From a virus: a DNA stretch of 46,481 bases. A program made the position numbers and the translations under genes. Position 1 is the stretch's first letter. The number at the start of each line of letters is the position of its first letter. Shown one piece after another: positions 7,429 to 14,590 of this stretch. Under the pieces are notes generated by a model. That model searched no databases and had not been told where the DNA came from. It was given only the letters and a program-made list of their open reading frames with translations. The stretch covers positions 1-46,481 of the IMG/VR virus record IMGVR_UViG_3300005663_000636; one strand, given 5' to 3'.

Positions 7429-8822
7429 GCCTGAAAGACACCATAAGGGAACTCCGAAGGGTTAATGGCGCTCAGTGGGATGCTATTGCGGCGTTGGAGC
7501 GAAAACTAGATGTCAAGACTACGGCAGCACTTAGCACTTTATTGTCCAGTGGATGGAAGATCAGTGGTGACAAACCCACGCTTGATTTTGAGGAGATCGA
7601 CCAGACCGACCCTGCGGGGAGATTCAGGTTCCAAGCTGCGGGGGGGAATTTCGGCTTAGAAATAGCAAAATCAGAAAATTGGGGTAGTCAGACCATTATC
7701 TTCTTTGTGTCTGGCCCCGATGTAACAATCGGTACAGCCTCAGCAATAGCAGGCAATGCAAATGGAACACTTCTTTTAAGTGGTGGCCCACGAGGAACAG
7801 AGGGTGCAGTAGTTCGATTGAAGGGTGAGGATAATAGTAATGGGAACTTTACTGTCCTCACCCGTAACGCAGCGAAGGATGGGAGCATTGTTCGCCTTGA
7901 TATAACTGGCAATGCTTCTCTTGCCTTGGCTACTTGGAACGCTGTCGAACACCTCGGATTCAAGACTCGTGACTTCCAACTCGGTACTGTAGCCGTACTC
8001 ACGATCTCAGGAGGAGTAGCCACCATTGCTCACTCTAGCTTGCGTAGTCTCTATTATATTGATACCCAAAGCAGTGCTTCCACAGATGATTTGGACTCCT
8101 TTACCACATCTAATCCTAGCTTAGGCTCTAGTGATGTTGGCAGGATGCTTCTAATCCGAGCAGGCCACACCGATAGAACGGTAGTAGTCAAGCACGGGAC
8201 GGGGAACATTTTGTTCTCCGATGAGACAGACAGGATTCTTGATTCCACTAGCAAGATGCTTCAGCTTTGGTGGACAGGCGCTAACTGGACAGATGTAGCA
8301 GGAGGCTCGAAGTGGTGGCATGAGCACGACTTGTCCGTATCCTCTCTGTCCAAGGGAGCATCAGGAGCAACCGAGGTAGCAGCAGACGCAAATACATTGG
8401 GGGGTTGGCAGCTTAGTGATGCAGGCTGGCTTGTCAACTTCGGTGCTCACCTAGAAGACATTTGGGACGCCGTTTCAGACATTGAGATAAATGTCTACTT
8501 CGAGGTCAACGTGGACAACACTGCGGGTAATGCTGGAGACACAGTAGACCTGAAGATTGTCGCTCGCTACAAGGGAGATGGGGAGACTGCCATCAAGACT
8601 CAGACCGTGGAGGTGGCTACCGTTGTTGGGCAATCCGCTCAGTACAAGCAGTTCAAGGCCACCTTCGCCATTGCTTATGACGCTGGAGGGAATGTGATAG
8701 ATGCCCTCGATGTTCTCTCCTTTGTGATGAACCTTGAGACAGACACCAGCGAGGTAGACGACATTATTATTAACATAGTTGAGCTACGGTACAGGACTAA
8801 CAAGCCAGCATTAGAGGTGTAA
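7425..8822 (+). CDS. Probable tail fibre / receptor-binding protein (465 aa)
   Basis: Start chosen at ATG 7425, which overlaps the previous stop as ATGA and has AAGGGG-type spacing. The N-terminus 'MSLKDTIRELRRVNGAQWDAI' is a short coiled-coil candidate, followed by a long Gly/Ser/Thr-rich beta region without Cys clusters, and a C-terminal beta-sandwich-like domain from about residue 330. This trimerisation-helix plus beta-shaft plus C-terminal domain plan is typical of tail fibres. No enzymatic motif is visible. Confidence 0.6.
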   Translation: MSLKDTIRELRRVNGAQWDAIAALERKLDVKTTAALSTLLSSGWKISGDKPTLDFEEIDQTDPAGRFRFQAAGGNFGLEIAKSENWGSQTIIFFVSGPDVTIGTASAIAGNANGTLLLSGGPRGTEGAVVRLKGEDNSNGNFTVLTRNAAKDGSIVRLDITGNASLALATWNAVEHLGFKTRDFQLGTVAVLTISGGVATIAHSSLRSLYYIDTQSSASTDDLDSFTTSNPSLGSSDVGRMLLIRAGHTDRTVVVKHGTGNILFSDETDRILDSTSKMLQLWWTGANWTDVAGGSKWWHEHDLSVSSLSKGASGATEVAADANTLGGWQLSDAGWLVNFGAHLEDIWDAVSDIEINVYFEVNVDNTAGNAGDTVDLKIVARYKGDGETAIKTQTVEVATVVGQSAQYKQFKATFAIAYDAGGNVIDALDVLSFVMNLETDTSEVDDIIINIVELRYRTNKPALEV

Positions 8823-8823
8823 G

Positions 8824-8913
8824 ATGAGTGAATTGGAGATTCTTGGTACTACAGGTGGGAGTGACGCACTTACAGTCATTGGGGCAGAAGTAACGGTAAC
8901 GAGGTTGGTATAA
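8824..8913 (+). CDS. Short peptide (29 aa) after the fibre gene
   Basis: ATG at 8824 is one base past the fibre stop; the 29-residue product is beta-prone and uncharged in the middle. Its stop overlaps the next start as TAATG (8911-8915). Conserved coupling is the only support. Confidence 0.4.
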   Translation: MSELEILGTTGGSDALTVIGAEVTVTRLV

Positions 8914-9008
8914 TGGGACACGGTAAAGCGAAGACCAAAAAGAAGGTGGACAAGGGCAAGATAACGGGTATCAAGAAAGGCCGTAAGTCCCGAAGGGAGA
9001 AGAAGTGA
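8913..9008 (+). CDS. Very basic microprotein (31 aa)
   Basis: A 31-residue product with roughly half Lys/Arg, beginning 'MGHGKAKTKKKVDKGKITG'. It is coupled upstream (TAATG) and downstream (GTGA at 9005). Such charge suggests nucleic-acid or envelope binding; no family assigned. Confidence 0.45.
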   Translation: MGHGKAKTKKKVDKGKITGIKKGRKSRREKK

Positions 9009-9241
9009 GCGAAGACCGAATCAATTATGAAGACCTGCCCGACCACGATATTCTAGTCCTGGTGGCTCGTTCTTGCAACCAGACGGAGAAGCACTTGGCA
9101 GAGCTTAACAGCAAGACGGCAGCCCAAGAGACTCGTGTTAAGACGCTAGAGGTTGCTATCAAGACCGCTAAGTGGTTCGGTGGCATTGGAGGCTCTGGTG
9201 GGCTTGTCGCTGGTATACTAAAGATTGCGGGGATATACTGA
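9005..9241 (+). CDS. Holin candidate: coiled coil plus C-terminal membrane segment (78 aa)
   Basis: Starts with GTG at 9005 inside the previous stop. The product has an N-terminal charged region, a heptad-like stretch 'EKHLAELNSKTAAQETRVK' and a C-terminal Gly-rich hydrophobic segment 'WFGGIGGSGGLVAGILKIAG' that can span a membrane. This resembles XhlA/haemolysin-type holin partners. It sits at the end of the late tail module, where lysis genes are common. No endolysin gene is recognisable next to it, so the call is tentative. Confidence 0.45.
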   Translation: MSEDRINYEDLPDHDILVLVARSCNQTEKHLAELNSKTAAQETRVKTLEVAIKTAKWFGGIGGSGGLVAGILKIAGIY

Positions 9242-9286
9242 CGGGGCTTAGAATCGCATTTCAGAGGGTTAGAAAAGGGGGTCAAA

Positions 9287-9439
9287 ATGGATAAGGCAAG
9301 ACTGGCGTTGTCAAAAGTGGCATGGCTGCTGGAGCGGGGCATCTTTGCGTGCGAGGAAGTATTGAGAATCCTACCCGGTATCCTCGTGCAGATGCGGAGA
9401 GGCTTGACCTGGATAGAGACCACCCTGAAGGAACTATAA
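9287..9439 (+). CDS. Hypothetical amphipathic protein (50 aa)
   Basis: ATG at 9287 after AAAAGGGGGTC; the 50-residue product is helical with hydrophobic and basic faces ('LALSKVAWLLERGIF', 'LVQMRRGLTWIETTL'). It could associate with membrane and act with the preceding holin candidate. Its stop overlaps the next start as TAATG. Confidence 0.45.
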   Translation: MDKARLALSKVAWLLERGIFACEEVLRILPGILVQMRRGLTWIETTLKEL

Positions 9440-9535
9440 TGATTTGTCCCCAACTGCTTCGCTGAGATGAAGATTACCCAGATGGGCAACCAGACCTATT
9501 GGTATTGTCCTTCGTGTGGTTACAAAACACGCTGA
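9439..9535 (+). pseudogene. Frameshifted zinc-ribbon microprotein
   Basis: The ATG at 9439 opens a frame that stops after eight codons. If one C of the CCCC run at 9448-9451 is removed, the frame continues as 'MICPNCFAEMKI...' through 'YWYCPSCGYKTR' to TGA at 9533-9535, a textbook CPxC...CPSC zinc ribbon. Either the gene is broken by a one-base insertion, the run slips during expression, or the base is a sequencing error. Confidence 0.65.
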
Positions 9536-9590
9536 CTTTGCTGTTTCCTCTCGAATCTTTAACCAAACTTTAAGGTTATCCCTTAATCCT

Positions 9591-9611
9591 TTTTTCGAAA
9601 TCCCCGAAAAA
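9591..9611. repeat. 7-bp perfect inverted repeat in the late/early boundary
   Basis: TTTTTCG (9591-9597) and CGAAAAA (9605-9611) face each other across a 7-base loop. The stem is AT-rich; it could act as a weak bidirectional terminator separating late transcription from the early promoter at 9628, but GC content is low. The 9536-9662 gap holds this and the promoter, with no gene. Confidence 0.35.
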
Positions 9612-9627
9612 TGCCTCTCCCCAAAGC

Positions 9628-9656
9628 TTGACAAAGTTCGCAAAGCATGATATAGT
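9628..9656 (+). promoter_or_regulatory. Near-consensus sigma70 promoter of the early region
   Basis: TTGACA at 9628-9633 and TATAGT at 9651-9656 are separated by exactly 17 bases. The predicted start site, about seven bases past the -10 box, falls on the ATG at 9663, so the first gene would be translated from a leaderless message. It drives the rightward early/middle operon. Confidence 0.85.
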
Positions 9657-9662
9657 ATCTGC

Positions 9663-9800
9663 ATGGACAAAATAAGGTTACTCAAATATCCATGTCGGGC
9701 TGAGGGGTGTACAGGTTCCTTCCATGCCCCTCCCTCTAGTCGTAGACGTTACTGCAACAAGTGCCTGATTGAAAAGACAGGCCGCCCCACAAAGAAGTAA
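9663..9800 (+). CDS. Small zinc-binding protein, first gene of the early operon (45 aa)
   Basis: A 45-residue basic protein with 'PCRAEGC' and 'RYCNKC', a C-x4-C...C-x2-C zinc knuckle. There is no ribosome site upstream; the ATG coincides with the predicted transcription start, implying leaderless translation. First-expressed phage proteins of this size often target host transcription, but nothing in the sequence proves that. Confidence 0.65.
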   Translation: MDKIRLLKYPCRAEGCTGSFHAPPSSRRRYCNKCLIEKTGRPTKK

Positions 9801-9815
9801 CAGGAGGGGTATAAC

Positions 9816-9878
9816 ATGCTCATCATAGCTATTATAGGAACCGTTTTATCCTCAGCACTATATTGGAGGCAGCGATGA
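9816..9878 (+). CDS. Single-helix membrane peptide (20 aa)
   Basis: ATG at 9816 follows AGGAGGGG. The product is one hydrophobic helix, 'MLIIAIIGTVLSSALYWRQR', with a positive C-terminus. Its stop overlaps the next start as ATGA at 9875-9878, so it may serve mainly as a coupling leader. Confidence 0.4.
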   Translation: MLIIAIIGTVLSSALYWRQR

Positions 9879-10114
9879 GAACTGAAGCAGATATTCGGGC
9901 AAAGATGAAATTTATAGGAAGGAAGCTGAAAAGCCATCGTTCTCACCAAGGCTATGAGTTAGACAAGTGGGCCATCTCTGTGTTGGGTTGGGCATTGGGT
10001 CTCGATCTCAAGGAACGCTACTTTTGCGGAACGTGCAAAAAGTCACACCCACTTTTGCGGTGCCCTTGGTGTGGGGGCGAAAATGACATTTTGGAGAACA
10101 GCGATGGAGCATAG
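9875..10114 (+). CDS. Zinc-ribbon protein (79 aa)
   Basis: Start set at ATG 9875, coupled to the upstream peptide and preceded by GGAGG; a TTG 12 bases upstream is less likely. N-terminal basic helix, then 'YFCGTCKKSHPLLRCPWCGG', a compact four-Cys zinc ribbon at about residues 50-69. Function unknown. Confidence 0.6.
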   Translation: MRTEADIRAKMKFIGRKLKSHRSHQGYELDKWAISVLGWALGLDLKERYFCGTCKKSHPLLRCPWCGGENDILENSDGA

Positions 10115-10115
10115 G

Positions 10116-10406
10116 ATGACCGGGGATGAACTGAGGGATGCTATCTTGGCGATCATTAGCTTTGGTGCCTATTCTGGCTTAGGGCTAGAGGAGTATTATA
10201 TGACCCCTGCGGAAAACTATACTGCTGAGGGTATGGAGGAGGCCTTGGGTGTAACTAATCAAATCCTCGCCCTCTGCTCTGAGCACTACCGGGAGCAGGA
10301 GAGGAAGCGGATAAGTGAATGGGGCATTGAATCCTGCGTACATGAAGTCAACTTTTATCGCAAACGGGAATGTCCTGAGTGTTGGAAAACCCTGAAAGGA
10401 GAATGA
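10116..10406 (+). CDS. Hypothetical protein with C-terminal Cys pair (96 aa)
   Basis: ATG 10116 lies just beyond the preceding stop with GGAG at -10; an in-frame ATG at 10104 is an alternative. Mostly helical, ending 'RECPECWKTLKGE'. A Cys further upstream and one His could complete a zinc site. Not recognised. Confidence 0.5.
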   Translation: MTGDELRDAILAIISFGAYSGLGLEEYYMTPAENYTAEGMEEALGVTNQILALCSEHYREQERKRISEWGIESCVHEVNFYRKRECPECWKTLKGE

Positions 10407-10591
10407 TGTACAACCAGAGAATCAGGGACGAGATTGCACAGGAGTTGAGGGGGGCGCACAGGCTAAGAATTACGTGGCTCAAAGAGGGTCATCCGAGCCT
10501 TGCTAGGAACATGAAACAGTATGCCGATGGAATCCGTTTTGTTGTCAGTATTCTCTACCCCAAAAGGAGGAAGCCGTGGGTTGTCCACTAA
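10406..10591 (+). CDS. Hypothetical basic protein (61 aa)
   Basis: Begins 'MYNQRIRDEIAQELRGAHRL'; helical and basic. AAAGGAG precedes it and it overlaps the previous stop (ATGATG at 10403-10408). No family recognised. Confidence 0.5.
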   Translation: MYNQRIRDEIAQELRGAHRLRITWLKEGHPSLARNMKQYADGIRFVVSILYPKRRKPWVVH

Positions 10592-10761
10592 TCGTAACCA
10601 AGCAAGCAGGCGATGAGAGCCAGGTCTACTGCAAACACACCGAGAGAATCTGCGAGTTGGTCACGGAACCTAGCTGCCCCCTACTCGATTTCGCAGAGGC
10701 ATACCACGAACAGAAGATACGGGAACACTGGGCCTTCGCAAATCAAGCAGGAAAGGAGTGA
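10576..10761 (+). CDS. Cys-rich hypothetical protein, GTG start (61 aa)
   Basis: GTG at 10576 follows AAAAGGAGGAAGCC, a near-perfect ribosome site. Contains Cys at residues 3, 19, 26 and 34 with 'HTERICELVTEPSCPLLDF', a likely metal-binding or disulphide-free Cys cluster. Overlaps the upstream gene by 16 bases. Confidence 0.5.
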   Translation: MGCPLIVTKQAGDESQVYCKHTERICELVTEPSCPLLDFAEAYHEQKIREHWAFANQAGKE

Positions 10762-10762
10762 G

Positions 10763-11056
10763 ATGAGAAGAATACAATCGCAATACGATGCTGAGATACA
10801 GAAACTTGAGGACAGCATTTATGGGCTAAGACAGAAGCTCTCCGAACTGCTGCAGAAGAAAGCGGAAGAACTCTGTGAGTTTCGGGTGGGTGACAAGGTG
10901 ACAGACAGGAGCGGACGAATAGGCGAAGTAGTAAATATCAGTGCTGGTTATGCTGGTTCGCCTCGTTTCAATGTTCGATTGTATAAAAAGGATGGGCGAC
11001 TAGGCCAAAGGAGAACACTGGCTTATTCCTTTGACGGCTGGGAGAAGCCCAACTGA
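10763..11056 (+). CDS. Coiled-coil plus KOW/SH3-like protein (97 aa)
   Basis: Start at ATG 10763 with AAAGGAGTG upstream. Residues 1-40 form a predicted coiled coil ('YDAEIQKLEDSIYGLRQKL'). The C-terminal half, 'FRVGDKVTDRSGRIGEVVNI', is a KOW/SH3-like barrel signature seen in small phage regulators. Function unknown. Confidence 0.55.
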   Translation: MRRIQSQYDAEIQKLEDSIYGLRQKLSELLQKKAEELCEFRVGDKVTDRSGRIGEVVNISAGYAGSPRFNVRLYKKDGRLGQRRTLAYSFDGWEKPN

Positions 11057-11065
11057 AGGAGTGAT

Positions 11066-11440
11066 ATGGTAGAGCTTGTAGTCTCGGGACGGATGAACGA
11101 GCCAGGGGTAGCTTGGCTATATGTCGATGGCCTAATGGCTGGAAGCATTGCACAGGAGGGCTTCAGGGTAACGACAATAAGATGGAAGTATCCTCGCCTG
11201 TTTAAGGTTCACTCCAAGGGCTATCCCCATCCCGTCTTCCTCTATGTAGACCGAATAAGAAAAAGGAGAACCATGATACCCGATAAACTATTCTACGACC
11301 TTCTGAATCCCCTCATAGCCGATCCCGCAACACCTGTAGGGCAGCTAGAGGACAGTATTAGGTGGACTATCGCTTTCTCATACAGAGAGGGATACAGAAA
11401 AGCTTGCGAGCAGAAGAAGAAAACCCTTGAGGAGGCATGA
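11066..11440 (+). CDS. Hypothetical protein (124 aa)
   Basis: Follows AAGGAGTGAT. N-terminal beta-rich part and C-terminal helical part ('YREGYRKACEQKKKTLEEA'). An internal ATG with AAAGGAG in front, near 11274, could produce a shorter second product from the same frame. No family recognised. Confidence 0.5.
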   Translation: MVELVVSGRMNEPGVAWLYVDGLMAGSIAQEGFRVTTIRWKYPRLFKVHSKGYPHPVFLYVDRIRKRRTMIPDKLFYDLLNPLIADPATPVGQLEDSIRWTIAFSYREGYRKACEQKKKTLEEA

Positions 11441-11688
11441 TGCACAGTTCAACAAGGATATTCCATGAGAAGATGTCACCCGATATGACCCGCCCCAGAG
11501 AAGTCAGGGAATACTTCGCATGTTGTCCTTGCGGGGTTGGCCTCGATGTTTACGTGGACTCTCAAGGAGTGTTGGAATCTACGTTAAAGCACTACCAGGA
11601 AGACGGGGAGATATACCATAAATGCGACACAGACATGCCCTGCCGTTTATTCTGGGGTAAGAAGATACAAGAGTGGCCGAAGCTATAA
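11440..11688 (+). CDS. Hypothetical Cys-containing protein (82 aa)
   Basis: ATGATG at 11437-11442 overlaps the preceding stop; the second ATG has better spacing to GGAGG. Contains 'YFACCPCGVGLDVYV' and 'CDTDMPCRLFWG', four to five Cys able to bind zinc. Not recognised. Confidence 0.5.
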   Translation: MHSSTRIFHEKMSPDMTRPREVREYFACCPCGVGLDVYVDSQGVLESTLKHYQEDGEIYHKCDTDMPCRLFWGKKIQEWPKL

Positions 11689-11697
11689 GGAGGGGTT

Positions 11698-12126
11698 ATG
11701 TTACAGATTAGCAAAAGAAGCTGGCACTATAGGTGGATTATGCTTATTGGCTCGGCAGACCCTGATAAATGCCGGTTGTTTCCGGGATGGTGGCGTAAAT
11801 CGGGGATCCACAAAAGTAAGTTTGAACCCCCCAAGAACCTCTGTGCATACTTCTGGGTATTGGTGGGGTTCACTGTGTTCTTGCCTTTTTTGTCACTTAT
11901 GGTTGGGCTATGGGCAGTTCCGCTATGGGCAGGTACTCTAGCAGTAACTCTAGTCAAGTGGATTCTTGTCACCCCGATAGTTTTCATGATTCTCTTGCTA
12001 ATCGACCTAGTAAAGAAGCTAAGACTTGAGAAGAAAGAGAAGCCCGACCACCTATCCCTGACATGGGAGTTAATCAAGGCCAAGAAGCGCAAGGCATGTC
12101 CCTTGATTGAGTATAAGGACGAATAA
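11698..12126 (+). CDS. Membrane protein with two transmembrane helices (142 aa)
   Basis: After a soluble N-terminus of about 50 residues, two hydrophobic segments are visible: 'FWVLVGFTVFLPFLSLMVGL' and 'WILVTPIVFMILLLIDLVKK'. A basic, charged C-terminus follows. AAGGAGGGG precedes the ATG. It might act in superinfection exclusion or membrane modification; no family is recognisable. Confidence 0.6.
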   Translation: MLQISKRSWHYRWIMLIGSADPDKCRLFPGWWRKSGIHKSKFEPPKNLCAYFWVLVGFTVFLPFLSLMVGLWAVPLWAGTLAVTLVKWILVTPIVFMILLLIDLVKKLRLEKKEKPDHLSLTWELIKAKKRKACPLIEYKDE

Positions 12127-12314
12127 TGAACTGTACTAGAAGCGGATGCGCCGGTGTCCTGGAGTTGGCAGGATTCCCGACATGGGAGAAGTTGTGTCCT
12201 GTGTGTAGACTACTCCACAACAGGGACGGCTCAGAGATGATACCCAAACCGGACACAAGGAAGCCTACACCGGAGCAGATAGAGTACGCTAGAGAGGTGG
12301 TGAAGGGATTATGA
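12126..12314 (+). CDS. Small zinc-finger protein (62 aa)
   Basis: Starts on the preceding stop (TAATG). Contains 'CTRSGCAGVLE' and 'KLCPVCRLLH', a C-x4-C...C-x2-C pair plus His. C-terminus is Pro/Lys-rich then helical. Function unknown. Confidence 0.55.
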   Translation: MNCTRSGCAGVLELAGFPTWEKLCPVCRLLHNRDGSEMIPKPDTRKPTPEQIEYAREVVKGL

Positions 12315-12676
12315 GCAGATTAACGTTTCGAGCATGGGATGGGGAGCAGATGGTTAGCCCTGATTACGTTGACCGAGATGGTTATGCCCATTGGAAAGCC
12401 AATAGTATTCCCGAAGGTACAGATAGGGTCATGCAGTGGACGGGGTTGCTCGACAAAAGAGGTGCGGAGGTATTTGAGGGGGATATTCTTGGAGGCATCT
12501 GGGAAGGTGGCTGGATAGCATACTGCGATAAGTGCAAGGGCTTTGAGTATTTCGCAGGACAGGATGGATGCTTTAGCTGTTTGGGTGATGTAAGGTGGCG
12601 TGATATTGTAGAAGACGAGGGTAAGCTGGAGGTCATTGGTAATATTTACGTCAACCCAGAGAGGATGCAATTATGA
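12311..12676 (+). CDS. YopX domain protein (121 aa)
   Basis: Matches the YopX family signature: an opening 'LTFRAWDGEQMVSP', a central 'VMQWTGLLDKRGAEVFEGDI' and a closing 'LEVIGNIYVNPE'. Typical family length is 110-150 residues. YopX proteins are common in phages of Firmicutes and other bacteria and have no established activity. A Cys-rich insert (three Cys near residues 74-92) is unusual for the family. Overlaps its upstream neighbour by four bases. Confidence 0.85.
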   Translation: MSRLTFRAWDGEQMVSPDYVDRDGYAHWKANSIPEGTDRVMQWTGLLDKRGAEVFEGDILGGIWEGGWIAYCDKCKGFEYFAGQDGCFSCLGDVRWRDIVEDEGKLEVIGNIYVNPERMQL

Positions 12677-12704
12677 TTTGCCCACACGGTTATGAGGATG
12701 AGAC

Positions 12705-12872
12705 ATGAAGGACTGTACTCCTAGATACCCCCACAAGGACGGTTGGTTTTGCGCCCTGAAGCTTGGACTCAGGGATGATAAGGGGGAACCAGTGGACGAC
12801 CGATGCCTTAACTTGGACTACCCCGAACATTGTCTAGAAGAGGAAGCATGGAAATTGAAGGAGGAAGTATGA
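12705..12872 (+). CDS. Hypothetical Cys-containing protein (55 aa)
   Basis: A 55-residue acidic product with Cys at residues 4, 16, 34 and 43. It starts inside the stop of an 11-codon frame at 12673-12708 ('MICPHGYEDET') that itself begins on the YopX stop; that peptide is probably a coupling leader or zinc-ribbon remnant. No family recognised. Confidence 0.5.
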   Translation: MKDCTPRYPHKDGWFCALKLGLRDDKGEPVDDRCLNLDYPEHCLEEEAWKLKEEV

Positions 12873-13051
12873 CTGAGGAAATCAAGGGGCCTAGATATAT
12901 CGCACAGGTTGAGAGGTCAGTTAAGGGCGTGCTTACATATAAAGTAAGGGCGGAAACTGAGTCAATGAGGCAATCAATGGACGAATTACATGAGATGGTC
13001 AGGGAGATGGAGACCGTTTATCCAGCGCCACTAGCAGAGGGGGGAAAATGA
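12869..13051 (+). CDS. Hypothetical protein upstream of ERF (60 aa)
   Basis: ATG 12869 overlaps the previous stop and has AAGGAGGAAGT directly upstream. Sixty residues with a beta strand then a long charged helix. Ends overlapping the ERF start by four bases, so it is co-translated with the recombinase and may be a partner. Confidence 0.5.
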   Translation: MTEEIKGPRYIAQVERSVKGVLTYKVRAETESMRQSMDELHEMVREMETVYPAPLAEGGK

Positions 13052-13734
13052 AAAAATCCGATACGATAGGTGAATTGGCCCAAGCGCTTGTCCAAGTTCA
13101 GAAGGTTCTTGAGGGAGCAAAGAAGGATTCAACAAACCCGTTCTTCAAGAGTAAATATGCCGACTTATCCTCAGTGTGGGATGCTTGCCGCAAACCCCTC
13201 GCTGAAAACAATCTTGCAGTGATACAGACTATGGATACCTACGAGGGGGCTGGCTTTATTATCGAGACGACCTTAGCGCATATTAGCGGAGAATGGATAA
13301 GCGGCCGGTTAAGTATAACACCGGTAAAAGACGACCCCCAAGGGATAGGCTCTGCGATTACCTATGGACGACGCTATACCCTGGCTGCTATCGTGGGAGT
13401 GTGTCCTGAGGACGATGATGCAGAGTCGGCGATGGACAGGAAGGGAAAGGCTGTGCAGACCACCTCAGCGCCCTCTCAGGGCAAGGAACCGATACCGGAG
13501 GGTGAACCGCGGACATCGCCAGGGGTACGAGAACCCGTAACGAGGAAGTCTTTAGAGGAACGAATCAAGGGTCTGCTCAGGGCACAGGGCATCAAGGGGG
13601 TTAATCAGTTGGCCGACTATCTCAAGGAGAACCACTTTGCAGAGACGAGCATCGAGAACCTTAGCGATGACGGTCTAACGGGGTTGGTGACACTGTTGGG
13701 GAAGGAAGTTGAACCAAAGGATATTCCATATTAA
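13048..13734 (+). CDS. erf: ERF-family single-strand annealing protein
   Basis: A 228-residue protein with the ERF superfamily hallmarks: 'NPFFKSKYADLSSVWDACRKPL' region at residues 30-51 and 'GIGSAITYGRRYTLAAIVG' at 99-117. A variable linker and a small C-terminal helical domain follow. Family members coat single-stranded DNA and anneal complementary strands in phage recombination. The usual partner exonuclease is not next to it; the VRR-NUC protein at 22136 or host RecJ/RecBCD could supply ends. An HNH-like protein lies 170 bases downstream. Confidence 0.9.
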   Translation: MKKSDTIGELAQALVQVQKVLEGAKKDSTNPFFKSKYADLSSVWDACRKPLAENNLAVIQTMDTYEGAGFIIETTLAHISGEWISGRLSITPVKDDPQGIGSAITYGRRYTLAAIVGVCPEDDDAESAMDRKGKAVQTTSAPSQGKEPIPEGEPRTSPGVREPVTRKSLEERIKGLLRAQGIKGVNQLADYLKENHFAETSIENLSDDGLTGLVTLLGKEVEPKDIPY

Positions 13735-13743
13735 GGAGGTATG

Positions 13744-13965
13744 ATGGTAGCTTGTGGGATATGCGATCACGATACAAAACTATTCTGTAGCGCTTGGAAT
13801 GGCACGGGTGAAGTGGGTGCGTCGGCTCTCTATATGCCCTTTGAATGCAAGCCAAAGACCTGTGGATACAGCAGGGAACAGATAGAAATGAGGCCGTTAG
13901 TTGCGGAAAGCGCCGATACGGAAACTGAGCCAACTACACAAAGGCGAGCTAAGGCTCAGGTCTGA
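13744..13965 (+). CDS. Cys-rich hypothetical protein (73 aa)
   Basis: ATG 13744 sits four bases from AAGGAGGT; ATG 13741 is too close to the ribosome site. Cys pairs 'CGICDHDTKLFC' and 'CKPKTC' suggest one zinc site. Its last 65 bases overlap the next gene in another frame. Confidence 0.5.
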   Translation: MVACGICDHDTKLFCSAWNGTGEVGASALYMPFECKPKTCGYSREQIEMRPLVAESADTETEPTTQRRAKAQV

Positions 13966-14146
13966 ACTTAAAAGAAAACTTTTAGCTGAGCAGATAGAGG
14001 AACGAGGTTATAACTTCTGCATGAGTTGTGGGAAGTCCGAGGCTGTAGACCTTGCCCACGTCGTCAAGGTTCAAGTAGGGGGCACATCACGTGAGAATTG
14101 TAGGCTATGGTGCAGGCTTTGTCACACTACAATCAGCGGGCACTAG
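13901..14146 (+). CDS. HNH-like zinc nuclease (81 aa), probable TTG start
   Basis: The frame opens at TTG 13901 directly after an in-frame stop. A basic N-terminal half precedes 'CMSCGKSEAVDLAHVVKV', 'SRENCRLWCRLCH' and a terminal 'SGH'. Two Cys pairs enclosing a DLAH and an N-containing segment with a final His match the compact HNH/beta-beta-alpha-metal plan. Location beside ERF suggests a role in recombination or junction cleavage, analogous to NinG, though similarity to NinG is not demonstrated. Confidence 0.6.
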   Translation: MRKAPIRKLSQLHKGELRLRSELKRKLLAEQIEERGYNFCMSCGKSEAVDLAHVVKVQVGGTSRENCRLWCRLCHTTISGH

Positions 14147-14158
14147 AAAGGAGGCAAC

Positions 14159-14359
14159 ATGATAACCAGAGTAAATGAACGGCAAATTATGGAGACGGGC
14201 GAGGATATCTGCGGGGGTTATTTCTTCACTGCAACTGTTCGTGATGGCAAGGTTACCAAGATAGATTCCCTATATGGCTACTCCCCAAGTGAAACGCTCA
14301 TTAGGAGTTACGTGCACTTCCTCGGTGAAGTTCTCGAAGCAATGGGACAAACTTACTAA
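14159..14359 (+). CDS. Hypothetical protein (66 aa)
   Basis: Preceded by AAAGGAGGCAAC. A small alpha/beta protein, 'GYFFTATVRDGKVTKIDSLY' then a C-terminal helix. Not recognised. Confidence 0.5.
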   Translation: MITRVNERQIMETGEDICGGYFFTATVRDGKVTKIDSLYGYSPSETLIRSYVHFLGEVLEAMGQTY

Positions 14360-14380
14360 ATACTCGTGGAAAGGAGACCC

Positions 14381-14584
14381 GTGGATATAAAGATTGGGGA
14401 ACTAACGCCGGCACAGAAGAAGGTCTTTAAGAAACTAGGGAAGATGCAGACCGAGGCGTTAATATTACAGGGTCGTCATAGGGTGGGATTAGAAGCCCTC
14501 TGGAATGAATTGGATCGTGAGTATACGTTGCCTAAAGGAGTCTATATCTCGAATGGGGTTATCTACCAATATGAACCTCTATGA
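14381..14584 (+). CDS. Hypothetical protein, GTG start (67 aa)
   Basis: GTG 14381 follows AAGGAGACC; a GTG at 14366 lacks a ribosome site. Charged helical product. The bases before it (AATACTCGTGG) recur at 14584-14594 at the entry to the structured RNA. Confidence 0.45.
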   Translation: MDIKIGELTPAQKKVFKKLGKMQTEALILQGRHRVGLEALWNELDREYTLPKGVYISNGVIYQYEPL

Positions 14585-14590
14585 ATACTC

